Shown one piece after another: positions 1 to 8,932 of a stretch of 64,000 nucleotides of DNA. The translations under genes were made by a program, and so were the position numbers. The stretch's first letter is position 1. Each line of letters opens with the position of its first letter. The notes below the pieces were generated by a model. The model was not told the DNA's origin. It saw only the letters and a list, made by a program, of their open reading frames with translations, and ran no database searches. Source of the stretch: Achromobacter xylosoxidans A8 (GTDB lineage: Bacteria; Pseudomonadota; Gammaproteobacteria; Burkholderiales; Burkholderiaceae_B). The stretch spans positions 3,534,001-3,598,000 of the forward strand of contig NC_014640.1 in the NCBI RefSeq assembly GCF_000165835.1, read 5' to 3'.

Positions 1-150
1 GAAGCCGGCGACTGCCTGGTCATGGCGGTGAAGGTCGGCAAACGCAACCTGGCCATGGTGCTGCTCAACGCGCAGGGCACCAGCGGCTCGCGCTTCGGCG
101 ACGCGGTTCGCCTGCGGCGAGTGCTGGACAGCCGGTTCGCCTCGCGCTAG
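1..150 (+). CDS. pbpG: D-alanyl-D-alanine endopeptidase (PbpG/PBP7 type), C-terminal fragment
   Basis: Frame 1 is open from the window edge to a TAG at 148-150, giving the last 49 residues of a protein that starts upstream. The tail (EAGDCLVMAVKVG, then NLAMVLLNAQGTSGSRFGDA and a basic end) resembles the C-terminal part of the catalytic domain in peptidase S11 proteins of the PbpG type, where the same block follows the KTG motif. Such enzymes are periplasmic and cut D-Ala-mDAP cross-links in peptidoglycan. The catalytic SxxK, SxN and KTG motifs lie outside the window, so the call rests on the tail alone. DacA-type carboxypeptidase is the main alternative. Confidence 0.6.
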   Translation, partial: EAGDCLVMAVKVGKRNLAMVLLNAQGTSGSRFGDAVRLRRVLDSRFASR

Positions 151-323
151 CCGACGCCATCGCGCCTGCCTGGCGCGCCGCGCCCTGTACAATACCGCCC
201 TTTGACGTGGAACGAACGCCCGTTCCGTCCGCCTGTCGCGCCGCCCGTGCGCCCCCCTTTCCCCGATTATTTTTCAGCGCGCCCGGCCGGCGGGAATTCT
301 GCCGCGTCCCTGTTGCACCATCC

Positions 324-1955
324 ATGATCCGCTTCCAACAAGTTTCACTCATGCGGGGCGTCAAGCCCTTGCTCGACAAGGTCGACCTGCTGCTCAACCC
401 CGGCGACAAGATCGGCCTGATCGGCGCCAACGGCGCCGGCAAGTCCAGCCTGTTCGGCCTCTTGCGCGGGACGCTGCACGCCGACCAGGGCGACCTCGAC
501 TACCCCTCCAGCTGGCGCATGGCCTATGTGGCGCAGGAAACGCCCGCGCTGGACCGGCCGGCCATTGAGTACGCGATCGACGGCGATGTGACCTTGCGCA
601 AGCTGGAAGCGGAACTGGCGCAGCTCGAAGCCGAACCCGAAAGCACCGAGAACGGCCTGCGCATGGCCGACATCTACGCCGCGCTGGCCGATGCCGACGC
701 CTACACCGTGCATTCGCGCGCCGAGCAATTGCTGACCGGCCTGGGCTTCACGCAGGCCCAAATGCACCTGCCGCTGACGAGTTTTTCCGGCGGCTGGCGC
801 ATGCGCCTGAACCTGGCGCAGGCGCTGATGTGCCCGTCCGACCTGCTGCTGCTGGACGAGCCCACCAACCACCTGGACCTGGACGCCATCATCTGGCTGG
901 AAGACTGGCTCAAGCGCTATCCGGGCACGCTCATCGTCATTTCGCACGACCGCGATTTCCTGGATGGCGTGGTCAACGTCATCGTCCATATCGATGAGCG
1001 CAAGCTCAAGCGCTATTCGGGCAACTATTCGTCCTTCGAGCGCCAACGCGCCGCGCAGCTGGAACTGGCGCAAGGCATGATGGAAAAGCAGATGCGCCAG
1101 CGCTCGCACCTGCAGTCCTTCATCGACCGCTTCAAGGCCCAGGCCAGCAAGGCGCGCCAGGCGCAGAGCCGCATCAAGGCGCTGGCCCGCATGGAAGAAG
1201 TGGCGCCGCTGCGCGCGGCCGCCGAGTTCTCGTTCGAGTTCCGCGAGCCCTTGCGCGCGCCGAATCCGCTCTTGACCATGGACGCGGTCAGCGCCGGCTA
1301 TCGCATCGCGGATGAGGAAACGGAAGTCGAGTCCGACAAGATCATCGTGTCGGGCATCAATTTTTCGCTGCAGGCTGGCCAGCGCATTGGCCTCTTGGGC
1401 ATCAACGGCGCGGGCAAGTCCACCTTCATCAAGACCATCGCGGGCGAACTGGCAACACTGGCCGGCGAGGCGCAGTTCAACAAGGGACTGTCGATCGGCT
1501 ACTTCGCCCAGCACCAGGTGGAGATGCTGCGCCATGACGAATCGCCGCTGTGGCATATGACGAAGATCGCGCCCACCGTGCGCGAGCAGGAATTGCGCAA
1601 CTTCCTGGGCAGCTTCAACTTCAACGGCAACATGGCCACCAGTTCCATCGCGCCGTTCTCCGGCGGCGAAAAGGCGCGGCTGGCGCTGGCCCTGATCGTC
1701 TGGCAGCGCCCCAACCTGCTGCTGCTGGACGAGCCCACCAACCACCTGGACCTGGAAACCCGCGAAGCCCTGACCACCGCGTTGGCCCAGTTCGAAGGCA
1801 CGCTGATGCTGGTATCGCACGACCGCCACCTGCTGCGTGCCACCACCGATGAATTCATCATCGTGGCCGACGGCGAGGTCAGCCCCTTCGATGGCGACCT
1901 GGACGACTACAAGGACTGGCTGTACAAGACCAAGCTGGCTGCCAAGGCCGCTTGA
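324..1955 (+). CDS. yheS: ABC-F family ATPase, YheS-like, lacking the C-terminal extension
   Basis: 543 residues with two ABC domains and no membrane segment, so a soluble ABC-F protein expected to act at the ribosome. Domain 1 has Walker A GANGAGKS at 34-41, signature SGGWR at about 155-159 and Walker B ending DEPTNHLDLD at about 178-187. A linker rich in Arg, Lys and Gln (about 250-310) follows, then domain 2 with Walker A GINGAGKS at 359-366 and a second DEPTNHLDLE. The match to E. coli YheS is close along the length, but YheS is about 637 residues and carries a charged C-terminal coiled coil. Here the protein stops 10-15 residues after the second ABC domain. An in-frame start at 207 adds 39 non-conserved residues, so the ATG at 324 (MIRFQQVSL) is preferred. 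Confidence 0.9.
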   Translation: MIRFQQVSLMRGVKPLLDKVDLLLNPGDKIGLIGANGAGKSSLFGLLRGTLHADQGDLDYPSSWRMAYVAQETPALDRPAIEYAIDGDVTLRKLEAELAQLEAEPESTENGLRMADIYAALADADAYTVHSRAEQLLTGLGFTQAQMHLPLTSFSGGWRMRLNLAQALMCPSDLLLLDEPTNHLDLDAIIWLEDWLKRYPGTLIVISHDRDFLDGVVNVIVHIDERKLKRYSGNYSSFERQRAAQLELAQGMMEKQMRQRSHLQSFIDRFKAQASKARQAQSRIKALARMEEVAPLRAAAEFSFEFREPLRAPNPLLTMDAVSAGYRIADEETEVESDKIIVSGINFSLQAGQRIGLLGINGAGKSTFIKTIAGELATLAGEAQFNKGLSIGYFAQHQVEMLRHDESPLWHMTKIAPTVREQELRNFLGSFNFNGNMATSSIAPFSGGEKARLALALIVWQRPNLLLLDEPTNHLDLETREALTTALAQFEGTLMLVSHDRHLLRATTDEFIIVADGEVSPFDGDLDDYKDWLYKTKLAAKAA

Positions 1956-1995
1956 CGCAAGGCGCGCCGGCCGCGCCTGAGCCGGTCGCACCGCA

Positions 1996-3588
1996 TCACG
2001 CCAGCGCGCTGGGATAGGGGCTGGTGTCGATGTGTTCCAGCATGCCGTAGGCCAGCCGTTCCAGCAGCCTCGCGCGATCACCGGCATGCGCCGGCTCGTC
2101 CCACAGGTTGCGCAGCTCGTGCGGATCCTGCTTCAGGTCGTACAGCTCGCCCCAGCGCGCGCCATCGTAGACCGTGACGCGAAAGCCGTCCGCCAGCAAG
2201 GTGCGGCAGCGGATGCGGCTGTTGAAGCCCAGGATCACGCGCTGACCTTCTTCCTCGATCATGAGCGCGTCGCGCACGGCCGCCTCGCGCCCGTTGATGA
2301 GTCCGGCCATGTCGCGCCCCTGGATACCGTTGTAAGGCTGCACGCCGGCGCGCGCCAGCACGGTGGGCGCGACGTCGATGGTGCTGAGCAAGGCGTCGCT
2401 GGCGGCGCCCGCCGTCGGCGTGGCGGCGGGATCGTGCCAGATGAATGGCACGCGCGTCAGGCCGCGGTAATGGATCGGCCCCTTCAGCATCAGCTGATGG
2501 TCGCCCAGGTAATCGCCATGGTCGCTGGTGAAGATCACCACCGTGTTGTCGGCCAGCCCCAGCGCGTCGAGCTCGGCCAGCACCCGGCCGATCTGGTTGT
2601 CGATGTTGGCGATCGAGCCGTAGTTCAGCGCCAGCGCTTCGCGCGCCTCGCGCTCGTTGCAGGAGAAGATCGCGGGCGTGTGCTTGACCGCAGTGCCTGC
2701 GTCACGCTGGGCGCGCAGCCAGGCCACGTGCGGCGGCGGGGTTCCAGCGCCGTGGAAGGACGCAGGCAGCTCCATGTCCTCGGGCCTGTGCAGGTCCCAG
2801 AAGCGTCCCGGCGGCGTGAAGGGATGGTGCGGGTCGGGAAACGAGCATTGCAGGAAGAACGGCTGGTCCGACGCCGCATAGCCGCGCAGGGCATCGATGC
2901 TGCGGTCAGCGATGTAGGCCGTGGGATACAGCTCTTCAGGCACGCGCGTGCGCCAAGCCTGGCGGATGCGCGTCAGTTCATACTCCGGCGCGGGAATGGC
3001 ATGCGCCGGGCCGATCAGCGCCTCGATCTCAGGATGCACGCTTCGCAACCAGCGCCGGTAATGCCCGTGCACGTCGTCGCTGTGGTCGTCGACCAGATCC
3101 ACCTGGTCGAACCCGTAGTAGGGATAGCTCAACTCGTGGTCGGCATGTTCCAACCACAGCTTGCGCTGCTCCTGGTCATAGCGGCCGGCGTCGGGTTCAA
3201 CCGCCTCGCGCGACAGTCTGTCCTCCGCACGCACCGGCCAGGACGGCGGGATGTCGGTCATGTTCTGCAAGTGCACCTTGCCGACCAGCGCGGTGCCGTA
3301 GCCGGCCTCGCGCATGGCTTCGACAAAGGTGCGGCTGCGCAGCGACAGCGCGATGCCGTTGTGGCGCGCGCCGTGGGCGGACGGATAGCGCCCAGTCATC
3401 AGGCTGGCGCGGTTGGGCATGCAGATGGGCGTAGCCACGTGCATATTGTCAGCCCGCCAACCTGACGCGGCGAGACGGTCCAGGTTGGGCGTGCGGACCA
3501 CCTGGTTGCCATAGGCGCCCAGATGGTCGGCGCGGTGCTGGTCGGTGATGAACAACAGGAAATTGACGGGCTTCGCGGCACGGCTCAT
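1996..3588 (-). CDS. Cys-type sulfatase / phosphonate monoester hydrolase family enzyme
   Basis: 530 residues of the alkaline phosphatase-like sulfatase superfamily. The CxPxR motif is CMPNR at 56-60, where the Cys is converted to formylglycine. The metal-binding N-terminus reads TDQHRADHLGAYG (D16, Q17), the DQ version seen in phosphonate monoester hydrolases and choline sulfatases rather than DD. A second metal site (TSDHGDYLGDH) sits in the C-terminal half. No signal peptide is visible, so it should be cytoplasmic. The ATG overlaps the stop of the upstream Bug gene (ATGA at 3585-3588), so the two are co-translated. No formylglycine-generating enzyme lies in the window. Substrate unknown: a small sulfate ester imported with the Bug protein is plausible. 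Confidence 0.87.
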   Translation of the reverse strand: MSRAAKPVNFLLFITDQHRADHLGAYGNQVVRTPNLDRLAASGWRADNMHVATPICMPNRASLMTGRYPSAHGARHNGIALSLRSRTFVEAMREAGYGTALVGKVHLQNMTDIPPSWPVRAEDRLSREAVEPDAGRYDQEQRKLWLEHADHELSYPYYGFDQVDLVDDHSDDVHGHYRRWLRSVHPEIEALIGPAHAIPAPEYELTRIRQAWRTRVPEELYPTAYIADRSIDALRGYAASDQPFFLQCSFPDPHHPFTPPGRFWDLHRPEDMELPASFHGAGTPPPHVAWLRAQRDAGTAVKHTPAIFSCNEREAREALALNYGSIANIDNQIGRVLAELDALGLADNTVVIFTSDHGDYLGDHQLMLKGPIHYRGLTRVPFIWHDPAATPTAGAASDALLSTIDVAPTVLARAGVQPYNGIQGRDMAGLINGREAAVRDALMIEEEGQRVILGFNSRIRCRTLLADGFRVTVYDGARWGELYDLKQDPHELRNLWDEPAHAGDRARLLERLAYGMLEHIDTSPYPSALA

Positions 3589-4547
3589 TGCTTGGCTCCG
3601 GACATCTCCACCGCCGCGCGCCACGCCGGCATGTCGCGCTTGACCATGTCGCCGAACGCCTCGGGCGTCATGTAGATCGGCACCATGCCCAGGGGCTGCA
3701 GCGCCTGTTCGAACGCGCCGTCGGTAAGCACGGCCTGCAGGTCCGCGCTCAGCTTCTTCACCACCGCGGGCGGCGTGCCGGCGGGCGCGAACAAGCCGAT
3801 CCACGAACGCACCGCGACGCCTGCGGCCACGTCGGAGAACAGCGGCACGTCGGGCAGCGCGGCGTACTTTTCCGTATTGGCCACGCCCAGCACCTTGACC
3901 TTGCCGGACGCCAGGAACGGAATCGCCGGCGCGATGCCGCCTATCATCAGCGGCACGTGGCCAGCGACCAGATCGGCCATCGCCGGCGCGGCGCCCTTGT
4001 ACGGTGCATGCACCACATCCAGGCCGGCGGCGTGCTTCAACTGCTCCATCGCCAACTGGTGCACCGTACCCAGGCCGGGCGAGCCATAGGTGTACTTGCC
4101 GGGATTGGCCTTGATCAGCTTGACGGCTTCCGCCAGCGTCGAAGCCGGAAACTCGGCGTTGGCCAGCAGCACCACCACGTTGTCCGCCACCAGGCCGACC
4201 GGAGCGAAGTCGCGCACCGGGTCATAAGGCAGGCTGGCGTACAGCGCGCTATTGATGCCGTGCGTATTGGTGGTGCCCATCAGCAGCGTGTAGCCGTCGG
4301 GCGCGGCGCGCGCCACCATGGATGCGGCGATATTGCCGCCCGCGCCCGGCTTGTTCTCCACCACCAAGGTGTAGCCGCGGGGTTCCAGGCGCTGCGCCAG
4401 TTGGCGCGCCAGCACGTCCACCGCGCCGCCCGGCGAGAACGGCACCACGATCTGCACCGGCCGCGCAGGGTACGCATCCGCGGCAGCCGCCGTGCCCGTC
4501 ATGCCACAGGCCCAGCTTGCGGCCAGGGCCATCCAGAATTTCTTCAT
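3585..4547 (-). CDS. Bug-family TTT solute receptor
   Basis: 320 residues. The signal peptide (MKKFWMALAASWACG...AAA) is followed by the Bug/TctC pattern: YPARPVQIVVPFSPGG near the mature N-terminus, VENKPGAGGNIA, and APDGYTLLMGT. These are periplasmic receptors for small carboxylates or other acidic compounds, feeding TctAB-type tripartite transporters or sensing systems. No tctA or tctB gene is nearby, which is common for Bug proteins in this family of bacteria. The ATG at 4547 begins the signal peptide; an upstream in-frame start only adds a charged non-signal tail. It is first in an operon with the sulfatase and divergent from a LysR regulator. Confidence 0.92.
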   Translation of the reverse strand: MKKFWMALAASWACGMTGTAAAADAYPARPVQIVVPFSPGGAVDVLARQLAQRLEPRGYTLVVENKPGAGGNIAASMVARAAPDGYTLLMGTTNTHGINSALYASLPYDPVRDFAPVGLVADNVVVLLANAEFPASTLAEAVKLIKANPGKYTYGSPGLGTVHQLAMEQLKHAAGLDVVHAPYKGAAPAMADLVAGHVPLMIGGIAPAIPFLASGKVKVLGVANTEKYAALPDVPLFSDVAAGVAVRSWIGLFAPAGTPPAVVKKLSADLQAVLTDGAFEQALQPLGMVPIYMTPEAFGDMVKRDMPAWRAAVEMSGAKQ

Positions 4548-4661
4548 TGCTTCGTCTCCATCGCGGCGCCCTTCCCTGGCCTGGCCGGGGCGCGCCTGTC
4601 TTTCGTAGAGCGGCAAGTATGCCCAGGGCCCGGCGTCCGCGTGAAATGAAATAAACTGAAC

Positions 4662-4687
4662 GATTCATAACCATATGAATATGAATC
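4662..4687. promoter_or_regulatory. Inverted repeat in LysR/Bug divergent spacer
   Basis: Perfect 8-base arms GATTCATA (4662-4669) and TATGAATC (4680-4687) flank a 10-base centre that also repeats ATATGAAT. The dyad ends 3 bases before the LysR ATG and lies 115 bases upstream of the Bug start. A LysR-type binding site with autorepression is the natural reading, by inference. Confidence 0.5.
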
Positions 4688-4690
4688 GCC

Positions 4691-5632
4691 ATGCCAGAGC
4701 GCGCCAGCACTCATCTCAAGCGGCGTCATGCCGAACTGCTGGTCGCGCTGGACGACGAGCGTCACCTGGGCCGCGCCGCCGAGCGCCTGCATATGTCCCA
4801 GCCCGCCGCGTCCAAGGCGCTGGCGCAGTTGGAGGAACAGGTGGGCTATGCGCTATTCGAGCGCGGGACCCATGGCACCCTACCGACCAATGCCGGAATG
4901 GTTATGATCCGCCACGCCCGGCACAGCCTGGGCGCGGCCCAGCGGGTGGCCGCGGAATTGCTGGCCGCCGAAGAGCGCGGCGCCAGCCTGCTGCGCCTGG
5001 GCACCTTGCCCTCGGCCGCGCCCAAACTCGCGCCGCAACTGATCACGCATCTGTTGCGCCAGTCGCCCCGCCTGGAGGTGAAATTGGTGGAAGGCGCGCT
5101 CGGAGAACTCATGGACAAGCTTGCGCGCGACGAGCTGGACATCGTGCTGGGCCGCCTGGGCAGCCGCCTGCTGCCGGCGGACTGCGAGGTGATCCGCCTG
5201 CACGAAGAACCGATCCTGGTGGTGGCGCGCCCCGGCCACCCGCTGGTCGGAAGCGACGCGCTGGAGGCCGCCGAACTTGCGCGCTGGCCCTGGGTGCTGC
5301 CGCTGGAAGCCACCATGATGCGCGAGCGACTGGACGAGGCTTTCGTGCATGCCGGGGCGCGCCCGCCCGATTCCAGCATCCAGTCCAACTCGCTGCTGGC
5401 CACCCTGGCGCTGCTGGACCAGGACGACCGCCTGGCGGCCCTGCCCCAGGCGATTGCGCGCTACTGCGAGCGGCAAGGCGGCGTGGCGGTGCTGCCGCTG
5501 CGGCTGGAAGCCAACTTCGGTGCCATCGGCGCCGTGGTGAATCGCAATACGGCGGGCATGCCGGTGGTGCAGGCGGCGATGGAATGGCTGCGCAGCTTGT
5601 CCGGAGGCGCCGGTCAGGCCCAGTCGGACTAA
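4691..5632 (+). CDS. LysR-type transcriptional regulator
   Basis: 313 residues. The N-terminal winged helix (about 12-70) shows HLGRAAERLHMSQPAASKALAQLEEQ, the typical LysR helix-turn-helix, followed by an effector-binding domain of periplasmic-binding fold. It is transcribed away from the Bug/sulfatase operon, so it probably controls that operon in response to the imported compound. A perfect inverted repeat sits just upstream of its start. Its TAA overlaps the last 4 bases of the convergent IclR gene. Confidence 0.92.
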   Translation: MPERASTHLKRRHAELLVALDDERHLGRAAERLHMSQPAASKALAQLEEQVGYALFERGTHGTLPTNAGMVMIRHARHSLGAAQRVAAELLAAEERGASLLRLGTLPSAAPKLAPQLITHLLRQSPRLEVKLVEGALGELMDKLARDELDIVLGRLGSRLLPADCEVIRLHEEPILVVARPGHPLVGSDALEAAELARWPWVLPLEATMMRERLDEAFVHAGARPPDSSIQSNSLLATLALLDQDDRLAALPQAIARYCERQGGVAVLPLRLEANFGAIGAVVNRNTAGMPVVQAAMEWLRSLSGGAGQAQSD

Positions 5633-6465
5633 GGCGCCTGATAACCCAGCAGCACGCTGGCGGCCTCGGCTTCGCGCCGCACCGCCTGCGCGATCGGACC
5701 GTCCGTCGCGGCGTCGAAGCCGCCCGTCGCGCCCAGCGCGGTCAGCGCGGCGCAGGGCCGGCCGTTGTGGTCCAGCAGCGGCGCCGATACGGCGCTGATG
5801 CCCTTCAAATTGGTATCGCGCACCGAGGCGCAGCCCGCGGCCAGCACCTCGCGGCGCAGGCGGCCGATCGGGTCGGCGGCATCCAGCTGCGCGCGCATGT
5901 CGGCCGGCGCGCGCGCCAGTTCAGCCTCGGCAAGCGCCCGCACCCGCGCATCGTCCTGCAAAGCCAGGAACACCCGCCCGGTCGCCGACCAGAGCATGGA
6001 CAGCACCGAGCCCATGCGCACGTTCACTGTCACCGGCAGGCCCGGCTCCTCGAAGCGCACGATGGTAGGTCCCTTGTTGCCCATGACCGCGATGAAGCAG
6101 GTCACTTCCAGGTCTTCGCGCAGGCGCACCAGGCTGGGTTCGGCCAGGCGGATGGGATCGGCCTGGCGCAGCGCGGCCAGGCCCAGCAGCATCGCCTCCA
6201 GGCCCAGGTAGTACTGTTGAGTGGCGGCATCCTGCGCCACCAGGCCCTCTTCCATCAGGCTGACCAGATAGCGGTGCACCTTGGCGGGACTTTCATCCAC
6301 CTGCGCGGCCAGCAGCGTAAGGCTGGCGCGCCCGCCCAGCCGGCCCAGCCCCTTGAGCACGGCCATGCCGGTTTCGGCAGCTTGTACACGCTGGCGCCTT
6401 TCCCGCGGACGCGGCGTCTCGGCGGTCGTGGCGGGGACGGAGGAAGGATCGGGAGTCTGTTTCAT
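5629..6465 (-). CDS. IclR-family transcriptional regulator
   Basis: 278 residues: a short Pro/Arg-rich head, then an IclR winged helix (about 25-85; TLLAAQVDESPAKVHRYLVS) and the IclR effector domain (about 100-270, including FIAVMGNKGPTIVRFEEPG and SVLSMLWSATGRVFLA). It is divergent from the CYP116B-type P450 gene across a 112-base spacer that holds two TTACGCAAT repeats, so it is the likely regulator of that gene. The ATG at 6465 is chosen because the alternative start at 6537 would put the reading frame through the repeat region. The 3' end overlaps the LysR gene by 4 bases. Confidence 0.9.
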   Translation of the reverse strand: MKQTPDPSSVPATTAETPRPRERRQRVQAAETGMAVLKGLGRLGGRASLTLLAAQVDESPAKVHRYLVSLMEEGLVAQDAATQQYYLGLEAMLLGLAALRQADPIRLAEPSLVRLREDLEVTCFIAVMGNKGPTIVRFEEPGLPVTVNVRMGSVLSMLWSATGRVFLALQDDARVRALAEAELARAPADMRAQLDAADPIGRLRREVLAAGCASVRDTNLKGISAVSAPLLDHNGRPCAALTALGATGGFDAATDGPIAQAVRREAEAASVLLGYQAP

Positions 6466-6529
6466 GGGTGCGATGAAGGAGCCGCCGGGCGGCTGGGGAC
6501 GCAGCCCGGAGATTACCCCAATTGAATAA

Positions 6530-6563
6530 TTACGCAATGCGTATATGATTTACGCAATTGTAA
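6530..6563. promoter_or_regulatory. Two TTACGCAAT repeats: putative IclR operator
   Basis: TTACGCAAT occurs at 6530-6538 and 6550-6558, exactly 20 bases apart (about two helical turns). The first is part of a perfect 13-base palindrome TACGCA-A-TGCGTA (6531-6543), the second of the partial dyad TTAC-N6-GTAA (6550-6563). The block lies 15-48 bases upstream of the P450 ATG, where a repressor would cover the promoter. Confidence 0.6.
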
Positions 6564-6577
6564 TTCGGAGCGACACC

Positions 6578-8932
6578 ATGGGCCACCCTTCCACCCCCGC
6601 ACCCACCCCGCCCGCCAACACCGGCGGCTGTCCCATCGACCACGCCGCGCTGGCCCGGGCCCAAGCCTGTCCGGTCAGCCCGCGCGCGGCGGAATTCGAT
6701 CCATTCGGCGACGGCTACCAGCAGGATCCGCCCGAATACGTGCGCTGGGCGCGCGAACAGGAACCCGTGTTCTATAGCCCCAAGCTGGGCTACTGGGTGG
6801 TGACGCGCTACGACGACATCAAGGCGGTGTTCCGCGACAACCACACCTACAGCCCCTCGATCGCGCTGGAAAAGATCACCCCGACCGGCCCAGAGGCCAA
6901 CGCCGTGCTGGCCACCTATGGCTACGCCATGAACCGCACGCTGGTCAACGAGGACGAGCCGGCCCACATGCCGCGCCGCCGCGTGCTGATGGATCCCTTC
7001 ACCCCGGACGAGCTCAAGCACCACGAACCCATGGTGCGGCGCCTGACGCGCGAATACGTGGACCGCTTCATCGACGACGGCCGCGCCGACCTGGTGGACC
7101 AGATGCTGTGGGAAGTGCCGCTCACGGTGGCCCTGCACTTCCTGGGCGTGCCCGAGGAAGACATGGACCTGCTGCGCAAATACTCCATTGCGCACACCGT
7201 CAACACCTGGGGCCGGCCCAAGCCCGAGGAACAAGTTGAGGTCGCGCACGCGGTGGGCAATTTCTGGCAATTGGCAGGCAAGATCCTGGACAAGATGCGC
7301 CAGGATCCCGATGCGCCGGGCTGGATGCAGTACGGCATCCGCAAGCAGAAGGACCATCCCGAGGTCGTGACCGACTCGTACCTGCATTCCATGATGATGG
7401 CCGGCATCGTCGCGGCCCACGAGACCACCGCCAACGCCTCGGCCAACGCCATCAAGCTGCTGCTGCAGCATCCCGACGCCTGGCGCGAACTGTGCGAAGA
7501 CCCCGGGCTGCTGCCCAACGCGGTCGAGGAATGCCTGCGCCACAATGGCTCGGTCGCGGCCTGGCGCCGCCTGGCCACGCGCGACACCGAGATCGCCGGC
7601 GTGGCGATCCCGGCGGGCGCCAAGCTGCTGATCGTGTCCTCGTCGGCCAATCATGACGAGCGCCATTTCGCCGACGCCGACTTCTTCGACATCCGCCGCG
7701 ACAACGCCAGCGACCAGCTGACTTTCGGCTATGGCGCGCACCAGTGCATGGGCAAGAACCTGGCGCGCATGGAGATGCAGATCTTCCTGGAAGAACTGAC
7801 CCGCCGCCTGCCGCACATGCGCCTGGCGCAGCAGCAGTTCACCTACGTGCCCAACACATCATTCCGCGGCCCCGAGCATCTGTGGGTGGAATGGAACCCG
7901 GCCGACAACCCCGAGCGCCGCGATCCCGCCCTGCTAGTCCAAGCGCAGCCGGTGCGCATCGGCGAACCCTCCACCCATGCCATCAGCCGCAAGCTGGTGG
8001 TGACCCAGGTCACGGCCGCGGCCGACGGCATCGCACGCATCCGGCTGGAATCGCCCGACGGCAAGCCGCTGCCGCGCTGGACGCCGGGCTCGCACATCGA
8101 TGTCGAATGCGGCGATACGGGCCTGTCGCGCCAATACTCGCTTTGCGGCGATCCGGCGGCCGCGAATGCGCTGGAGATCGCCGTGCTCAAGGAAACGGCG
8201 GGTCGCGGCGGCTCGGCCTGGATCCACCAGCACCTGCGCGCCGGCAGCATCGTGCGCGCGCGCGGTCCGCGCAACCATTTCCGCATGGACGAAAGCGCCA
8301 AGCGTTTGATCCTCATCGCTGGCGGCATAGGCATCACGCCCATCAGCGCCATGGCGCGCCGCGCGCGTGAACTGGGCATGGCCTACGAGCTGCATTACAG
8401 CGGGCGCTCGCGCGCCTGCATGGCCATGCTGGAAGAGCTGCAGCAGTTGCATGGCGAGCGCCTGCGCCTGCACATCAGCGGCGAAGGCAGCCGCAACGAC
8501 TTCGCCGCCCTGCTGTCCCTTCCCGAAGCCGGCACGCAGATCTACGCCTGCGGCCCCGAACGCATGCTGGACGCCTTGCAGGCCGCATGCAGCGCCTGGT
8601 CCGAGGACAGCCTGCGCGTGGAGCACTTCCATTCCACGCTTGCCACGCTGGACCCGTCCAAGGAGCATGCCTTCGAGGCCGAGTTGAAGGACTCCGGCAT
8701 CGTCGTGCAGGTGCCCGCCGGCCAGACCCTGCTGACCGCCTTGCGCAGCGCCAACATCGACGTGCAGAGCGATTGCGAGGAAGGACTCTGCGGCTCCTGC
8801 GAAGTGCGCGTGCTGGGCGGCGCGGTCGACCACCGCGACGTGGTGCTGACCCGCGCCGAGCGCGAGGCCGGCACCCGCATGATGGCCTGCTGCTCGCGCG
8901 CCCAGGGCGGGCGCATCGTGCTGGAGCTGTAG
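6578..8932 (+). CDS. Self-sufficient cytochrome P450 (CYP116B type) fused to FMN reductase and ferredoxin
   Basis: 784 residues, the usual size of CYP116B enzymes such as P450RhF. Residues about 20-450 are the P450: I-helix AAHETT (E282), K-helix ECLR, and the heme loop FGYGAHQCMG with the axial Cys390. Residues about 470-690 are a phthalate-dioxygenase-reductase-like module with RQYSLCG (flavin), GGIGITPI (NAD(P)H) and CGPERML. The last 95 residues are a plant-type 2Fe-2S ferredoxin with Cys733, 738, 741 and 771. One soluble polypeptide therefore moves electrons from NAD(P)H through FMN and the cluster to heme and oxidises its substrate without partners. All key residues are present. The ATG at 6578 follows GGAG; an upstream in-frame ATG at 6545 lies inside the repeat operator. 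Family members hydroxylate, dealkylate or desulfurise small aromatics and thiocarbamates; the physiological substrate is unknown. Confidence 0.95.
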   Translation: MGHPSTPAPTPPANTGGCPIDHAALARAQACPVSPRAAEFDPFGDGYQQDPPEYVRWAREQEPVFYSPKLGYWVVTRYDDIKAVFRDNHTYSPSIALEKITPTGPEANAVLATYGYAMNRTLVNEDEPAHMPRRRVLMDPFTPDELKHHEPMVRRLTREYVDRFIDDGRADLVDQMLWEVPLTVALHFLGVPEEDMDLLRKYSIAHTVNTWGRPKPEEQVEVAHAVGNFWQLAGKILDKMRQDPDAPGWMQYGIRKQKDHPEVVTDSYLHSMMMAGIVAAHETTANASANAIKLLLQHPDAWRELCEDPGLLPNAVEECLRHNGSVAAWRRLATRDTEIAGVAIPAGAKLLIVSSSANHDERHFADADFFDIRRDNASDQLTFGYGAHQCMGKNLARMEMQIFLEELTRRLPHMRLAQQQFTYVPNTSFRGPEHLWVEWNPADNPERRDPALLVQAQPVRIGEPSTHAISRKLVVTQVTAAADGIARIRLESPDGKPLPRWTPGSHIDVECGDTGLSRQYSLCGDPAAANALEIAVLKETAGRGGSAWIHQHLRAGSIVRARGPRNHFRMDESAKRLILIAGGIGITPISAMARRARELGMAYELHYSGRSRACMAMLEELQQLHGERLRLHISGEGSRNDFAALLSLPEAGTQIYACGPERMLDALQAACSAWSEDSLRVEHFHSTLATLDPSKEHAFEAELKDSGIVVQVPAGQTLLTALRSANIDVQSDCEEGLCGSCEVRVLGGAVDHRDVVLTRAEREAGTRMMACCSRAQGGRIVLEL

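Noticed and set aside
345..2087. 580-residue open frame antisense to the ABC-F gene
   Set aside because: It is a mirror of a gene with full ABC motifs, is rich in Gln, Val and Gly without any recognisable domain, and arises from the GC-biased third positions of the sense strand.
2032..3465. 477-residue open frame antisense to the sulfatase
   Set aside because: Same cause; the opposite strand has all sulfatase motifs.
6530..7816. 428-residue antisense frame across the P450
   Set aside because: No domain, no ribosome-binding site; the sense frame is certain.
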